Shown here: positions 7,587 through 14,423 of the stretch, piece by piece
How the letters are laid out: every line of letters starts with the position of its first letter
Position numbering within the stretch: the stretch's first letter is position 1
Virus record (IMG/VR): IMGVR_UViG_3300037852_000519
Coordinates: 1-36,039 of that record
Direction: 5' to 3' (one strand)
Origin: a virus
Length of the DNA stretch: 36,039 bases
Notes under the pieces: generated by a model
What the model saw: only the letters and a program-made list of their open reading frames with translations
Database searches by the model: none
What the model was told of the DNA's origin: nothing
Position numbers and translations under genes: made by a program

Positions 7587-8615
7587 TCACGCCGCCAGGC
7601 GCTGCCACGCCTGCAGCAGCTGGCGCAACGATTGCTCGACGTCGGGCGCCGGCGCCATCGCCTCGGGTGGCACCGGGTCGATCGCCGGTTGGAGCGTCGC
7701 CTCGGCGATATCCTCCCGCATCCATCGTCGAGCGCCGTCCGCGCCTGATGCGCGTGAATCAACGGATGCGGATGAATCGACGGATGCGGATGAATCGTCG
7801 ACCGATGTCTCTGAATCAGCGGAAGGGATTGAATCTCGCCGCAACGCCAGGAACCCGGGAATGACGTCCCGGGCGGGCAGCCCGCATCCGTCGTCGAGCG
7901 CAGTCCGCGACGGATGCGCATGAATCGCCACGCGCTCCCTCAGGCCTACCGGCTCCTGCCAAATGCGCACGCGCCGGCGCGAGGCGCGCACCAGTATCGT
8001 GCCCACGATCGCGAGCAGGAGCGCGATGCCCAACAGCGCCGCCGGCAGCGCCGTGCGTTCGCCCGTGGCCGCGGCCGCCGCGGGTCGTGCCGGTTGCGCC
8101 GGCGGCCGTTCCGTTGTCGTCGCCACCGATCGCGTCGCGATCCAGTCGGGTGCGCGGGTTGCTTGCGGCGTCGCGTCCGGGGGCGGCGCGGAATCGGTCG
8201 TGCCGCCCTGCATCCGTCGCCGAGCGCAGTCCGCGACGGATGCACATGAATCGCTTGGCCAGCGTGTCGTGAAAGCGCCGGCCGGCACGGGCGCCGGAGC
8301 CGGCACTGGTGGTTCGCTGGCGGTCGGCCCGTCCGACGTTGCCTCCGCGACAGCGGGTCCTGCTGGCTCGGCGGGCTCAGCGGGTGCGGGCGTGCGTGTG
8401 CGCGTCGCCGCTCGGCGCACTTTCGTTCCCTGCGCGCCGAGGTACCAGCAATTGCGGTGCTTGGCGCGGTCGACCCGGTAAAACCAATGCCGTCCTTCCG
8501 GCGCCGTGCCGTTCGGCCCGGCGAGACAGGTGTCGGCAGCCGGCGCCGCGCCCGCCGGCGCCGACGTCGCGGCGACAAGCAAGGCGAGGATGATCGGCGC
8601 AGATGATCGCGGCAT
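7587..8615 (-). CDS. Secreted or membrane-anchored hypothetical protein carrying in-frame repeats (342 aa)
   Basis: I place the start at ATG 8615, which follows GGGAGGGACGA; the longer frame to 8930 only reads through repeats. The product has a signal peptide (PRSSAPIILALLVAATSAPAGA, cut after about residue 24), a small Cys-containing domain (DTCLAGPNG…GRHWFYRVDRAKHRNCWYLG), a long Ala/Pro/Glu linker, one membrane helix (LPAALLGIALLLAIVGTILV) and a cytoplasmic tail. Three copies of palindrome A (7718, 7884, 8210) are translated inside it, with an 18-bp tandem near 7750-7800 giving SSASVD-type repeats. Function is unknown; it looks like a host chromosomal gene, not a phage gene. Its end abuts repeat B1. 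Confidence 0.7.
   Translation of the reverse strand: MPRSSAPIILALLVAATSAPAGAAPAADTCLAGPNGTAPEGRHWFYRVDRAKHRNCWYLGAQGTKVRRAATRTRTPAPAEPAEPAGPAVAEATSDGPTASEPPVPAPAPVPAGAFTTRWPSDSCASVADCARRRMQGGTTDSAPPPDATPQATRAPDWIATRSVATTTERPPAQPARPAAAAATGERTALPAALLGIALLLAIVGTILVRASRRRVRIWQEPVGLRERVAIHAHPSRTALDDGCGLPARDVIPGFLALRRDSIPSADSETSVDDSSASVDSSASVDSRASGADGARRWMREDIAEATLQPAIDPVPPEAMAPAPDVEQSLRQLLQAWQRLAA
7718..7751 (+). repeat. Palindrome A, diverged copy A1, inside a CDS
   Basis: 'gcatccatcgtcgagcgccg' then 'tccgcgcctgatgc', a decayed version of the 34-bp palindrome A. It is translated as part of the minus-strand secreted protein. Confidence 0.6.
7884..7917 (+). repeat. Palindrome A copy A2, inside a CDS
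   Basis: 'gcatccgtcgtcgag' and 'cagtccgcgacggatgc' form a stem with outer arms gcatccgtcg/cgacggatgc. It lies in frame in the tail of the minus-strand secreted protein. Confidence 0.8.
8210..8243 (+). repeat. Palindrome A copy A3, inside a CDS
   Basis: Same 34-bp palindrome as A2 (arms gcatccgtcg/cgacggatgc), in frame in the linker of the secreted protein, encoding SVADCARRRMQ-like residues. Confidence 0.8.
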
Positions 8616-8632
8616 TCGTCCCTCCCGCCCAG

Positions 8633-8681
8633 CGATCCGTCCCCGCCTGCGCGGGGACCTCGCGCAGTCCGCGACGGATCG
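8633..8681 (+). repeat. Palindrome A copy A4 (long form)
   Basis: Outer arms are cgatccgt/acggatcg, with an extra inner palindrome 'ccccgcctgcgcgggg'. The long form recurs at 16814 (inverted, in the scaffold gene) and 26647. Confidence 0.8.
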
Positions 8682-8690
8682 GCAGACCAG

Positions 8691-8724
8691 CGATCCGTCG
8701 GCGAGCGCAGTCCGCGACGGATCG
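8691..8724 (+). repeat. Palindrome A copy A5
   Basis: A standard 34-bp copy (cgatccgtcg…cgacggatcg), 9 bp from A4 in the same orientation. The rest of the gap 8616-9047 shows no gene; it holds A4, A5 and about 300 bp of otherwise unremarkable sequence upstream of the pilin. Confidence 0.8.
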
Positions 8725-9047
8725 CCAAAAAAGCCCCCATGCCCCACTCCCATACGCTCGCGCTCGAGTACGCCCGCACTCGAATCAACGCCTTCGATCA
8801 CGGCCGAGGTTTCGCGCGTCATTGGGGCCGCAATAGGCCGCAATCCCGGCATGGATGGTGCAATTGTTTGGATGCGTGAAGCAGCCGACATTGCGGCACG
8901 CGCGCCCCATACGTGTCGCCGATGCGGCAATTGTGGCTGACTACAATTCCTCCGGCGTTTTACCGATGCGCTTAAATGCTGTTGAGCAATTGGCTGGTAG
9001 TTGCGCGATCACGCCAGGGGGCAATCGGCGTGGAAGGGGAGGGACCG

Positions 9048-9224
9048 TTGCGCGAACGGTTCTTACGTTTTTGGCGCGACACCTCGTGCGGCACGACGAT
9101 CGAGTACGGCTTCATCGTCGCCGGGATCGCGCTCGCCATTTTTCTCGCGCTCGAGGAAATCGGCGCCGACGGCCGCGCCGCCGCGCGGGAATTTTTTCAT
9201 ACGCTGAGATTCAGTGATCGGTGA
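9048..9224 (+). CDS. Flp/Fap-type (type IVb) pilin subunit
   Basis: From TTG 9048, which follows GGGAGGGACC, the product is 58 aa, the usual size of Flp pilins. It contains RFWRDTSCGTTIEYGFIVAG and then a hydrophobic stretch. The T-x-x-E-Y-G motif at the start of the hydrophobic helix, with Glu five residues after the Gly, is the signature cut by TadV-type prepilin peptidase. In-frame GTG 9030 and ATG 8976 are alternative starts. Flp pilins form Tad adhesion fibres, but no tad/cpa genes are nearby, so this is an orphan, probably host-derived. Its TGA stop lies in heptamer repeat sequence (cagtgatcggTGAtcgg). Confidence 0.7.
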   Translation: MRERFLRFWRDTSCGTTIEYGFIVAGIALAIFLALEEIGADGRAAAREFFHTLRFSDR

Positions 9225-9227
9225 TCG
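9211..9227 (+). repeat. Heptamer repeat arm H8a
   Basis: Two 7-bp units (agtgatc, ggtgatc). It pairs as the reverse complement of H8b, with repeat E2 enclosed between the arms. It supplies the pilin stop. Confidence 0.6.
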
Positions 9228-9230
9228 GAC

Positions 9231-9306
9231 CGTAGGGTGGGCAAAGGCCGCGCGAGCGGCCGTGCCCACGCGTGGGCACGCGCCTTCGGCGCTTAGCCTA
9301 CCCTAC
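9231..9306 (+). repeat. Family E inverted repeat (copy E2)
   Basis: 'cgtagggtgggcaaag' and 'gcttagcctaccctac' flank paired 'gtgcccacgcg'/'cgtgggcacgcg'. It is nested between heptamer arms H8a and H8b. Confidence 0.8.
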
Positions 9307-9329
9307 AACTGATCACTGATAACTGGTCC
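9305..9329 (+). repeat. Heptamer repeat arm H8b
   Basis: 'actgatcactgataactgg' is a right-arm run of heptamers. Read on the minus strand it gives the last codons and the TGA stop of the secreted protein gene at 9313-9606. Confidence 0.65.
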
Positions 9330-9606
9330 GGCCGCGGGGCCGGACCTGGATGTGCACGCTGCGGCGGCGCGGATAGGAATAGACCGCGTACGGGGAGCAG
9401 TTGCCGCTCGGGCCGCACACCGGCCACGCGTAAAGGCCGGGCCTGGCCCAGGTGAGATCGTAGGGCCCGTAGTCGTGGGTGTAGTCGCAATAGGGCGAGC
9501 ACTCGACCGCCGCCGCGGGCGCTGCGCCCGCGAGCACGAGGCCGAACAGGGTGGCGGTGAGGAGCTTGGAGATCGGCCAGTGACCCGTGATCGTTAGCCT
9601 GATCAC
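9313..9606 (-). CDS. Small secreted cysteine-containing protein (97 aa)
   Basis: The product has a signal peptide (SKLLTATLFGLVLAGAAPAAA) and a mature region of about 65 residues rich in Tyr, Pro and four cysteines (VECSPYCDY, WPVCGPSGNCSPY), ending in a basic strand. It resembles the many small periplasmic proteins of Bradyrhizobium-like bacteria; no activity can be assigned. Both ends lie in heptamer repeats: the start is a GTG inside H8c (caGTGatcagg), with no ATG available before the signal peptide, and the TGA stop is inside H8b. The original start and end may have been replaced when the repeats inserted. Confidence 0.65.
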   Translation of the reverse strand: MIRLTITGHWPISKLLTATLFGLVLAGAAPAAAVECSPYCDYTHDYGPYDLTWARPGLYAWPVCGPSGNCSPYAVYSYPRRRSVHIQVRPRGRTSYQ

Positions 9607-9631
9607 TGGTCACCGATCCCTGGTCACTGGA
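9572..9631 (+). repeat. Heptamer repeat cluster H8c
   Basis: 'gatcggccagtgacccgtga', then 'cctgatcactggtcaccg' and 'atccctggtcactgg', form an imperfect inverted pair. It overlaps the start of the gene at 9313-9606 and the stop of the gene at 9624-9776. Confidence 0.7.
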
Positions 9632-9776
9632 GCGTGGCGGGGCTGATGGCGATCGCCCGCGCGGCAGCCTGGTACCAGCTCATCGATTTGAACAGGCTGG
9701 TGCGCCTGGCGGGTTTGCGCTTCTTGCCGGTTTTCCGGGGTGGGGCGCTGCGTTTCCTCATGCGTTTGCTCAACAT
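9624..9776 (-). CDS. Small basic protein (50 aa)
   Basis: The 50-codon frame runs from ATG 9776, preceded by GAGGAGTAC (an excellent ribosome site), to TGA at 9624-9626. The product starts MLSKRMRKRS and is packed with Lys/Arg in its first 28 residues (KTGKKRKPARRTSLFKSMSW), followed by a short helical tail, YQAAARAIAIS. No family is recognised; nucleic-acid binding is possible from charge alone. Its stop codon is contributed by heptamer repeat H8c (cagTGAccagg). It is divergent from the phage gene at 10070 and follows the same strand as the secreted-protein gene. Confidence 0.6.
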   Translation of the reverse strand: MLSKRMRKRSAPPRKTGKKRKPARRTSLFKSMSWYQAAARAIAISPATLQ

Positions 9777-10069
9777 GTACTCCTCGTCCTGCAAACTGCC
9801 CCGCGGACTTCGCCCCGTTCACGAAGTCCCACCCGGAATCCAGCATAGCGGCTGATCGCAGGATCAGCAAATCTTGCCCGCGCATGCCGGCCATGCGGCG
9901 GCCGGGGATGGAAACGCAAGCCTAATCATAGACTTACCGCAGTTGCTTCGGCGCCGGGGCGAGCCCCCCGACCTTATCGCCTGCTTGATCTCCCGCTTCG
10001 GCGCGAGTCGCGCCCTTTCGACGCAGCTGGACGCCGGCACCCCTCGCATCCCCAAAGGAGACCCCAACC

Positions 10070-10531
10070 ATGGCCAAATACGCCATCACCGGCACGCAAG
10101 CGACCGTGTCCGGCTCGTCCAAGACCGTGCTCTCGACCTTCGCCAGCAACGCCACCGCGACCCGCCGCGGCAAGATCTACGACGTGCTCATCGGCACCAA
10201 CGGCGTGCCCGCCGACAACTATCTGCAATGGGACATTTCCCGCATGACCGTCGACGGCACCGGCACGGCGGTGACGCCCAATCCGCTCGACCCCGCCGAC
10301 GCGGCGGCGCTGGGCGCGGCGAAGAACAACTACACGGTCGAGCCGACGGTCACCGCCAATTCGTCGCTGTTCAACGTCGGGGTCAACCAGCGCGCGTCCT
10401 ACCGCTGGGTGGCCGCGCCGGGCTCGGAGCTGGTGTTTCCGGCGACCAACGCCAACGGGTTGGTGCTGCGGACGCTCTCCGGCGGCTACACCGGCTCCGC
10501 CACCGGCGACTGGATGTACGAGGAACAGTGA
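10070..10531 (+). CDS. Phage structural protein, minor (153 aa)
   Basis: ATG at 10070 sits behind AAAGGAGACCCC, a strong ribosome site. The 153-residue product is Thr/Ala/Asn-rich and strand-rich (MAKYAITGTQATVSGSSKTV), with a 'YDVLIGTNGVPADNYLQWDI' segment, a pattern typical of phage capsid or tail decoration proteins. No named family is certain. The upstream 293 bp (9777-10069) shows no convincing gene and could hold its promoter. The TGA stop is the first heptamer of repeat H5 (cagTGAgcagtgacc). Confidence 0.7.
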   Translation: MAKYAITGTQATVSGSSKTVLSTFASNATATRRGKIYDVLIGTNGVPADNYLQWDISRMTVDGTGTAVTPNPLDPADAAALGAAKNNYTVEPTVTANSSLFNVGVNQRASYRWVAAPGSELVFPATNANGLVLRTLSGGYTGSATGDWMYEEQ

Positions 10532-10626
10532 GCAGTGACCAGTAACCAGTGATCAGTGACCAGTGACCAGTGACCAAGAAGGTTGTTCTGGTCACTGGTC
10601 ACTGGTCGCTGCTCACTGATCACTGA
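10526..10626 (+). repeat. Heptamer inverted repeat H5
   Basis: Seven left-arm units of the form agtgacc (with variants agtgagc, agtaacc, agtgatc), a 14-bp spacer, then right-arm units ggtcact, ggtcact, ggtcgct, gctcact and gatcact. This is the clearest example of the 7-bp unit structure. It separates genes 10070 and 10643. Confidence 0.85.
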
Positions 10627-10642
10627 CAGGAGCATGCGCAGC

Positions 10643-10894
10643 ATGCGACGACCCGGCGGCTACGCCCGCATCGACGATCCCGATCGCGGGCGCCAAGAGT
10701 TCGACACCTTCACCTGCGCCCACTGCAACCGCGTCACGCACGTCAAGCCGAAAGCGCGGCCCGAGGACATCGGCGGCCTGTGCAAGGTCTGCATGGGGCT
10801 CATTTGCGCGGCTTGCGTCGGCGACGCCTGCGTGCCGTTCCTCCGGCGCCTCGACGAGATGGAAGCGAGAGCGCGCTTTCGCGCCGCCATTTGA
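10643..10894 (+). CDS. Small cysteine-cluster (zinc-ribbon-like) phage protein (83 aa)
   Basis: The ATG at 10643 is favoured over 10634 because the AGGAG site would be only one base from the latter. The product has a FTCAHCNRVTHVKPK knuckle and then LCKVCMGLICAACVGDAC, so three CxxC pairs plus one extra Cys in 83 residues, suggesting two zinc sites. It ends in a basic helix (FLRRLDEMEARARFRAAI). Such genes are common among phage tail-region ORFs, but their role is unknown. A diverged duplicate of its last 58 bp lies beyond the tailspike gene (12491), indicating a rearrangement here. Confidence 0.65.
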   Translation: MRRPGGYARIDDPDRGRQEFDTFTCAHCNRVTHVKPKARPEDIGGLCKVCMGLICAACVGDACVPFLRRLDEMEARARFRAAI

Positions 10895-11084
10895 ACTCGC
10901 CGCGCACGCGATGTGCCCTTGGCCACGGCACCGGCCGCCAATTCTTTTCCGCCGCGGTCGCAATTTCGCTCGCTGCCGGACGAAGTAATCCCGTATCCTC
11001 AATCCAAACGGGTTAACCACGCCCGAGCTCGTATTGGCGTCTTTCCAGCGGCCAAAAAGGGCCGGATACAGAGGAGACGACGGC

Positions 11085-12434
11085 GTGACTGACATCCTGC
11101 CGAACCCAACCGCCTTCACCAGCGGCCTGCCGTGGGCCGACGCCTCCGGCTTCAACAACGGCTCCATGGACGACGTGGCGATCAACCAGGCTATCAGCGC
11201 GCTCCAGCGCAACACCTCGACCGGTCATGGCATCGTCTACTGCCCGCCCGGGACCTACACGTTCAACAACACCGTGCAGCCCGGCAACGGCATCAGGATC
11301 ATCGGCGCCGGCAGCGGTGCCACGGTCTTCGTCGCCAATGCCGACCTGCCCTGCGTCAACCTGCAGGGGTTCGAGTCGGAGCTGTCGGACGTTGCCGTTC
11401 TCGGGTGGCGGTTCGGCACCTTGGAGGCGCTGGTGGTCGGCGCCCCTGCCGTGCGCGGCCGGCTCATCCGCGTGCGCGCCTCCGGCGGCTTCAACTGCGT
11501 CCGCGACAGCGGCGTCGACACCTACATGCAGGACTGCAAGTTCGACGAGTTCTACGGCAATTCCGCGGTTCATAAGGACGGCGGCAACTGCTTCTACGAC
11601 CGTCTCGAACTCGACTGCGGTTTTCCCCACGGGATGCCGGCGCTGCAGACCCAGTGGCAGGCGTGGCAGCCAGGCACCTATGGACCGGGATCGATCGTGA
11701 AGATGACGGGGCCGGGCGGACAGACGTACCTTCTTCAGACCCAGAACGGCGGCGCGACCGGATCGCAGCTCCCGACCATTCAGCCGTACGGCCTCCCGAC
11801 GATCGATGGCGCCGTTTCGTGGGCGCTGGTGTGCAACATCAATGCCCGCTGCCTGCACGTTCTCGATAACGCCGAACAGCTTATCGTGTCTCGTTGCGAC
11901 ATGAGTGCTGCCGGGTATTATGCCGGCATCTGGGACGAGGGTTCAGCACAGAACCTCTATCACCACAACACGATCGCCAACCAGACCATCGGCGTCTACG
12001 TGCTCGCCGGCGACGGCGATCAGTTCACCGACAACACGATTCAGCAAGGCATCCGCGGGGCCAACAATCTGACCTACGGCATCCTGTTCCAGAACACCGC
12101 CGGAGGTTCGCACGGCGTCGGCGGGAATCTGATCTACGGTTACGACGAAGGCGTCTACCTCAACGGCGCGAACGCCGGCGCGGGGACGGTCATCCACGAT
12201 AACCGCATTTTCAGCTGCGGCGAAGCCCTCCGATCGGTGTCCGGGGTCGGCGGATTCACCTTCTCGAACAACAAGTGCGGAGCCTCGTCGCGCTTCGGCG
12301 CGAACTCGGTCGCGGCGCGCGTCGACGGCGGCGGCTCCAACATCACCATGATGGGCAATGACGGCCGCGGTTCGGGGGCACCGTCGATCAACCAGTCCGG
12401 CTCCAACAACATCTTCACGCCGAACAATTGGTGA
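11085..12434 (+). CDS. Tailspike-like parallel beta-helix protein
   Basis: A GTG at 11085 behind GGAGACGACGGC is the preferred start (449 aa); the frame also runs to 11034. The N-terminal 'ADASGFNNGSMDDVAINQAI' and 'GIVYCPPGTYTFNNTVQPGN' are the opening rungs of the pectate-lyase-like right-handed beta-helix used by phage tailspikes. Later 'NLYHHNTIANQTIGVYVLAG' and 'GNLIYGYDEGVYLNG' are further rungs with N-x-I repeats. Tailspikes bind and often hydrolyse surface polysaccharide; no catalytic residues can be assigned from sequence alone. It is flanked by a 58-bp near-duplicate, suggesting it arrived as a module. Confidence 0.75.
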   Translation: MTDILPNPTAFTSGLPWADASGFNNGSMDDVAINQAISALQRNTSTGHGIVYCPPGTYTFNNTVQPGNGIRIIGAGSGATVFVANADLPCVNLQGFESELSDVAVLGWRFGTLEALVVGAPAVRGRLIRVRASGGFNCVRDSGVDTYMQDCKFDEFYGNSAVHKDGGNCFYDRLELDCGFPHGMPALQTQWQAWQPGTYGPGSIVKMTGPGGQTYLLQTQNGGATGSQLPTIQPYGLPTIDGAVSWALVCNINARCLHVLDNAEQLIVSRCDMSAAGYYAGIWDEGSAQNLYHHNTIANQTIGVYVLAGDGDQFTDNTIQQGIRGANNLTYGILFQNTAGGSHGVGGNLIYGYDEGVYLNGANAGAGTVIHDNRIFSCGEALRSVSGVGGFTFSNNKCGASSRFGANSVAARVDGGGSNITMMGNDGRGSGAPSINQSGSNNIFTPNNW

Positions 12435-12490
12435 GGGTGGGAGCCTGAAGTTAGGGCGTTCCCGGGTGCGCCGCAGCGCAGACCCGGTGT

Positions 12491-12580
12491 CGTGCCGCTC
12501 CTCAGGCGCCCCGACGCGATGGAAGCGAAGGCGCGCTTTCGCGCCACCGATCGATTTCGGCACGAAGAGGCGAATAGCGA
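12491..12580 (+). pseudogene. Remnant of a second copy of the zinc-ribbon gene 3' end
   Basis: Positions 12491-12550 align without gaps to 10831-10890 at about 85-88 percent identity by eye. The frame VPLLRRPDAMEAKARFRA matches VPFLRRLDEMEARARFRA of the intact gene, then runs into unrelated sequence before a TAA. No upstream cysteine region survives. Confidence 0.6.
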
Positions 12581-12592
12581 ATAACCCAAAGC

Positions 12593-12715
12593 TCGTCATG
12601 CCCCGCGCAGGCCTGTCCTCGCGCAGGCGGGGGCGGGGCATCCAGTAACGCGAGGCATCGCAGCGAAGCCGCGCCGCTACGGATCACTGGATCGCCCGCC
12701 TTCGTGCCGGACTCG
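12593..12715 (+). repeat. Family F inverted repeat (copy F2)
   Basis: 'ctcgtcatgccccgcgcagg' and 'ggggcatccagtaacgcgag', with mirrored 'gatcactggatcg'. The gap 12435-12890 (456 bp) holds the gene remnant, F2, palindrome A6 and two 28-bp direct repeats, but no complete gene. Confidence 0.75.
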
Positions 12716-12752
12716 CGGGATAGGAAGCCGCCTGCGCGCGAGCATGCCCAAG

Positions 12753-12786
12753 CGATCCGTCGTCGAGCGCAGTCCGCGACGGATCG
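12753..12786 (+). repeat. Palindrome A copy A6
   Basis: A standard 34-bp copy (cgatccgtcg…cgacggatcg). It is part of a larger block repeated before the gene at 13152. Confidence 0.85.
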
Positions 12787-12795
12787 CCAGAAAGT

Positions 12796-12823
12796 GCGCG
12801 AGCGCGCTGGCGGCAACGTAAAA
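12796..12823 (+). repeat. 28-bp direct repeat, first copy
   Basis: This 28-bp stretch (starting gcgcgagcgcgctggc, ending aacgtaaaa) is identical to 12851-12878. It precedes a 50-aa gene; a diverged third version is at 13111-13136. Confidence 0.85.
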
Positions 12824-12850
12824 CGCCTGCGCGCGAGCATGAGAAACCAA

Positions 12851-12878
12851 GCGCGAGCGCGCTGGCGGCAACGTAAAA
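12851..12878 (+). repeat. 28-bp direct repeat, second copy
   Basis: Identical to 12796-12823, 55 bp downstream. It ends 12 bp before the ATG of the 50-aa gene, just ahead of its GAGGA ribosome site. Confidence 0.85.
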
Positions 12879-12890
12879 AAGAGGAACTCC

Positions 12891-13043
12891 ATGCTCGGCC
12901 TAGGCGCGCTCGGCGAAATCGCCCTGGGCGAAGCCTCGCCGGTAAAACCGCCGGCGCCGGCCGGCTCCGGCCCGCTGGACATGCCGGTGATTGAAATCGG
13001 CTTCGGGAACGCCGAACGCCGCGTCGAAGTGGTGGGCTATTAG
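12891..13043 (+). CDS. Small phage protein sharing its N-terminus with the EPVR-repeat protein (50 aa)
   Basis: ATG at 12891 lies behind AAGAGGAACTCC; the frame ends at TAG 13041-13043. The product starts MLGLGALGEIALGE, closely matching the first 14 residues of the 377-aa protein at 15081 (MLGLATPGELALGE). It continues with a Pro/Ala linker and a short strand-forming end (MPVIEIGFGNAERRVEVVGY). The shared N-terminal tag suggests a common docking partner, perhaps in the virion, but this is inference. It is followed by a duplicated upstream block in front of the next gene. Confidence 0.65.
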   Translation: MLGLGALGEIALGEASPVKPPAPAGSGPLDMPVIEIGFGNAERRVEVVGY

Positions 13044-13068
13044 CCGCCTGGCGCGCGAGCATGATCAG

Positions 13069-13102
13069 CGATCCGTCGTCAAGCGTAGTCCGCGACGGAT
13101 CG
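13069..13102 (+). repeat. Palindrome A copy A7
   Basis: A 34-bp copy with two changes in the loop (caagcgtag). Flanking 'gcgcgagcatga' upstream and 'gccagaaagtacgcgagcgc' downstream repeat the block around A6. Confidence 0.85.
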
Positions 13103-13151
13103 CCAGAAAGTACGCGAGCGCGCCGGCGGCAAATCTAAGAAAGGACTTTCC

Positions 13152-14423
13152 ATGGCTGGATTGCTCGACGGCGTCGTCCTCAACTGCGCGACCACTGGGA
13201 CCGGCACGCTCACCCTCGGCGCAGCCGTCGCGCCGTACCTGGGAATGGCGGCGGCCGGCGCCGTCTCCGGCAATACCTATTCGTATTCGATCATCGACGG
13301 AACAGCCAATAGCGAGTACGGCACCGGCGTTTGGACATCCGGCGGCGTGAACGGCACGCTCACCCGCGGCCCGATCTGGTCGACCAACTCGAACGCGGCG
13401 ATCAGCTGCTCCGGCAGCCAGCTCGTCCGCATCTCCGCGCTCATGGAGGATCTGATCCCCTCGGCGCAGCTCGGCCCCGAGTTCGTGATGCTCAACGGCA
13501 AGCTCGTCGCCAGCGTCGCCGCGAACAACCTCACCATCGCGGTCAAGACCAAGGCAGGCAACGATCCTTCCGCCGGCGATCCGGTGCTGTTCGTCTTCCG
13601 CAATGCGACGAACGCGACCGGGGACTATACCGTTATCAAGCAAACGGTGGCGCTTTCGTTCACCATCAATTCCGGCAGCACGTTGGGTACCGCCAACGGC
13701 GTCCCGTTCCGGCTGTGGGTGGTGGTGCTCAACAATGGCGGTACCGTGGTGCTCGGAGCGATCAATTGCGTGGCCGGGGGCGCCTCGCCGACCCAAATCG
13801 GTCCGCTCTCCGAAGACGTCCTGCAGAACACGGGAGCGCCTACCAACGGCGGCAATAACGCCCTGCAGATATATGAATCGCACGGTAACCTGGCGGCCGT
13901 CCCGATCCGCATCCTCGGCTACCTGGAATGGTCGAGCGGTTTGACCACGGCCGGCACCTGGGCGAGCGGACCGACCAAGATTCAGCTCTTCAGCCCGGGC
14001 ATAAAGAAGCCGGGCGACGTGGTGCAGACCGTCTGGGCGACGGACACCTTGGCCTTCACCACCACATCGAGCACGTTCCAGACGACGAATACGTCGTTGA
14101 GCATTTCGCCGGTCAGCGCGGCCAATCTCGTTGCCGTGCGGGCGATGGGGACGTTGAGCCTCCCTGGGAACAGCGGCGCTCTTTTAGCCTTTACGCAATT
14201 GTTCCGTGGATCGACCGCCGTTGGCAGTATAACCATCGCGATCAACAATTCGTCCCAGGGTCCCTATTGTCCAGATGCACTCGAAGCATTCGACGCGCCG
14301 GGGTCGACATCAGCGCAGACCTACGCCGTTAAGATCAAAAACAGCGACAATGCTAGCGCGGTGGGATGGAATAATTTTGCTGGCCGAATCGGAACGATCC
14401 GGGGCGATGAGATCATGGCCTAG
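13152..14423 (+). CDS. Phage tail appendage/fibre-like structural protein (423 aa)
   Basis: ATG at 13152 follows AAGAAAGGACTTTCC, a strong ribosome site. The product is Ser/Thr/Asn/Gly-rich with almost no charged helices. Its N-terminal MAGLLDGVVLNCATTGTGTL and 'VWTSGGVNGTLTRGPIWSTN' are typical of phage tail-appendage proteins that wrap a repeated beta domain. The C-terminal 150 residues (QPGHK-free, rich in TTSSTFQTTNTSLS) look like a jelly-roll-type receptor-binding head, inferred from composition only. It stands after the tailspike and before the EPVR-repeat gene, within the adhesion part of the module. No enzymatic motif is seen. Confidence 0.65.
   Translation: MAGLLDGVVLNCATTGTGTLTLGAAVAPYLGMAAAGAVSGNTYSYSIIDGTANSEYGTGVWTSGGVNGTLTRGPIWSTNSNAAISCSGSQLVRISALMEDLIPSAQLGPEFVMLNGKLVASVAANNLTIAVKTKAGNDPSAGDPVLFVFRNATNATGDYTVIKQTVALSFTINSGSTLGTANGVPFRLWVVVLNNGGTVVLGAINCVAGGASPTQIGPLSEDVLQNTGAPTNGGNNALQIYESHGNLAAVPIRILGYLEWSSGLTTAGTWASGPTKIQLFSPGIKKPGDVVQTVWATDTLAFTTTSSTFQTTNTSLSISPVSAANLVAVRAMGTLSLPGNSGALLAFTQLFRGSTAVGSITIAINNSSQGPYCPDALEAFDAPGSTSAQTYAVKIKNSDNASAVGWNNFAGRIGTIRGDEIMA

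Noticed and set aside
12796-12878. Possible CRISPR-like array from the 28-bp direct repeat
   Set aside because: Only two perfect copies with one 27-bp interval and no cas genes; the third copy is diverged and lies beyond a gene.
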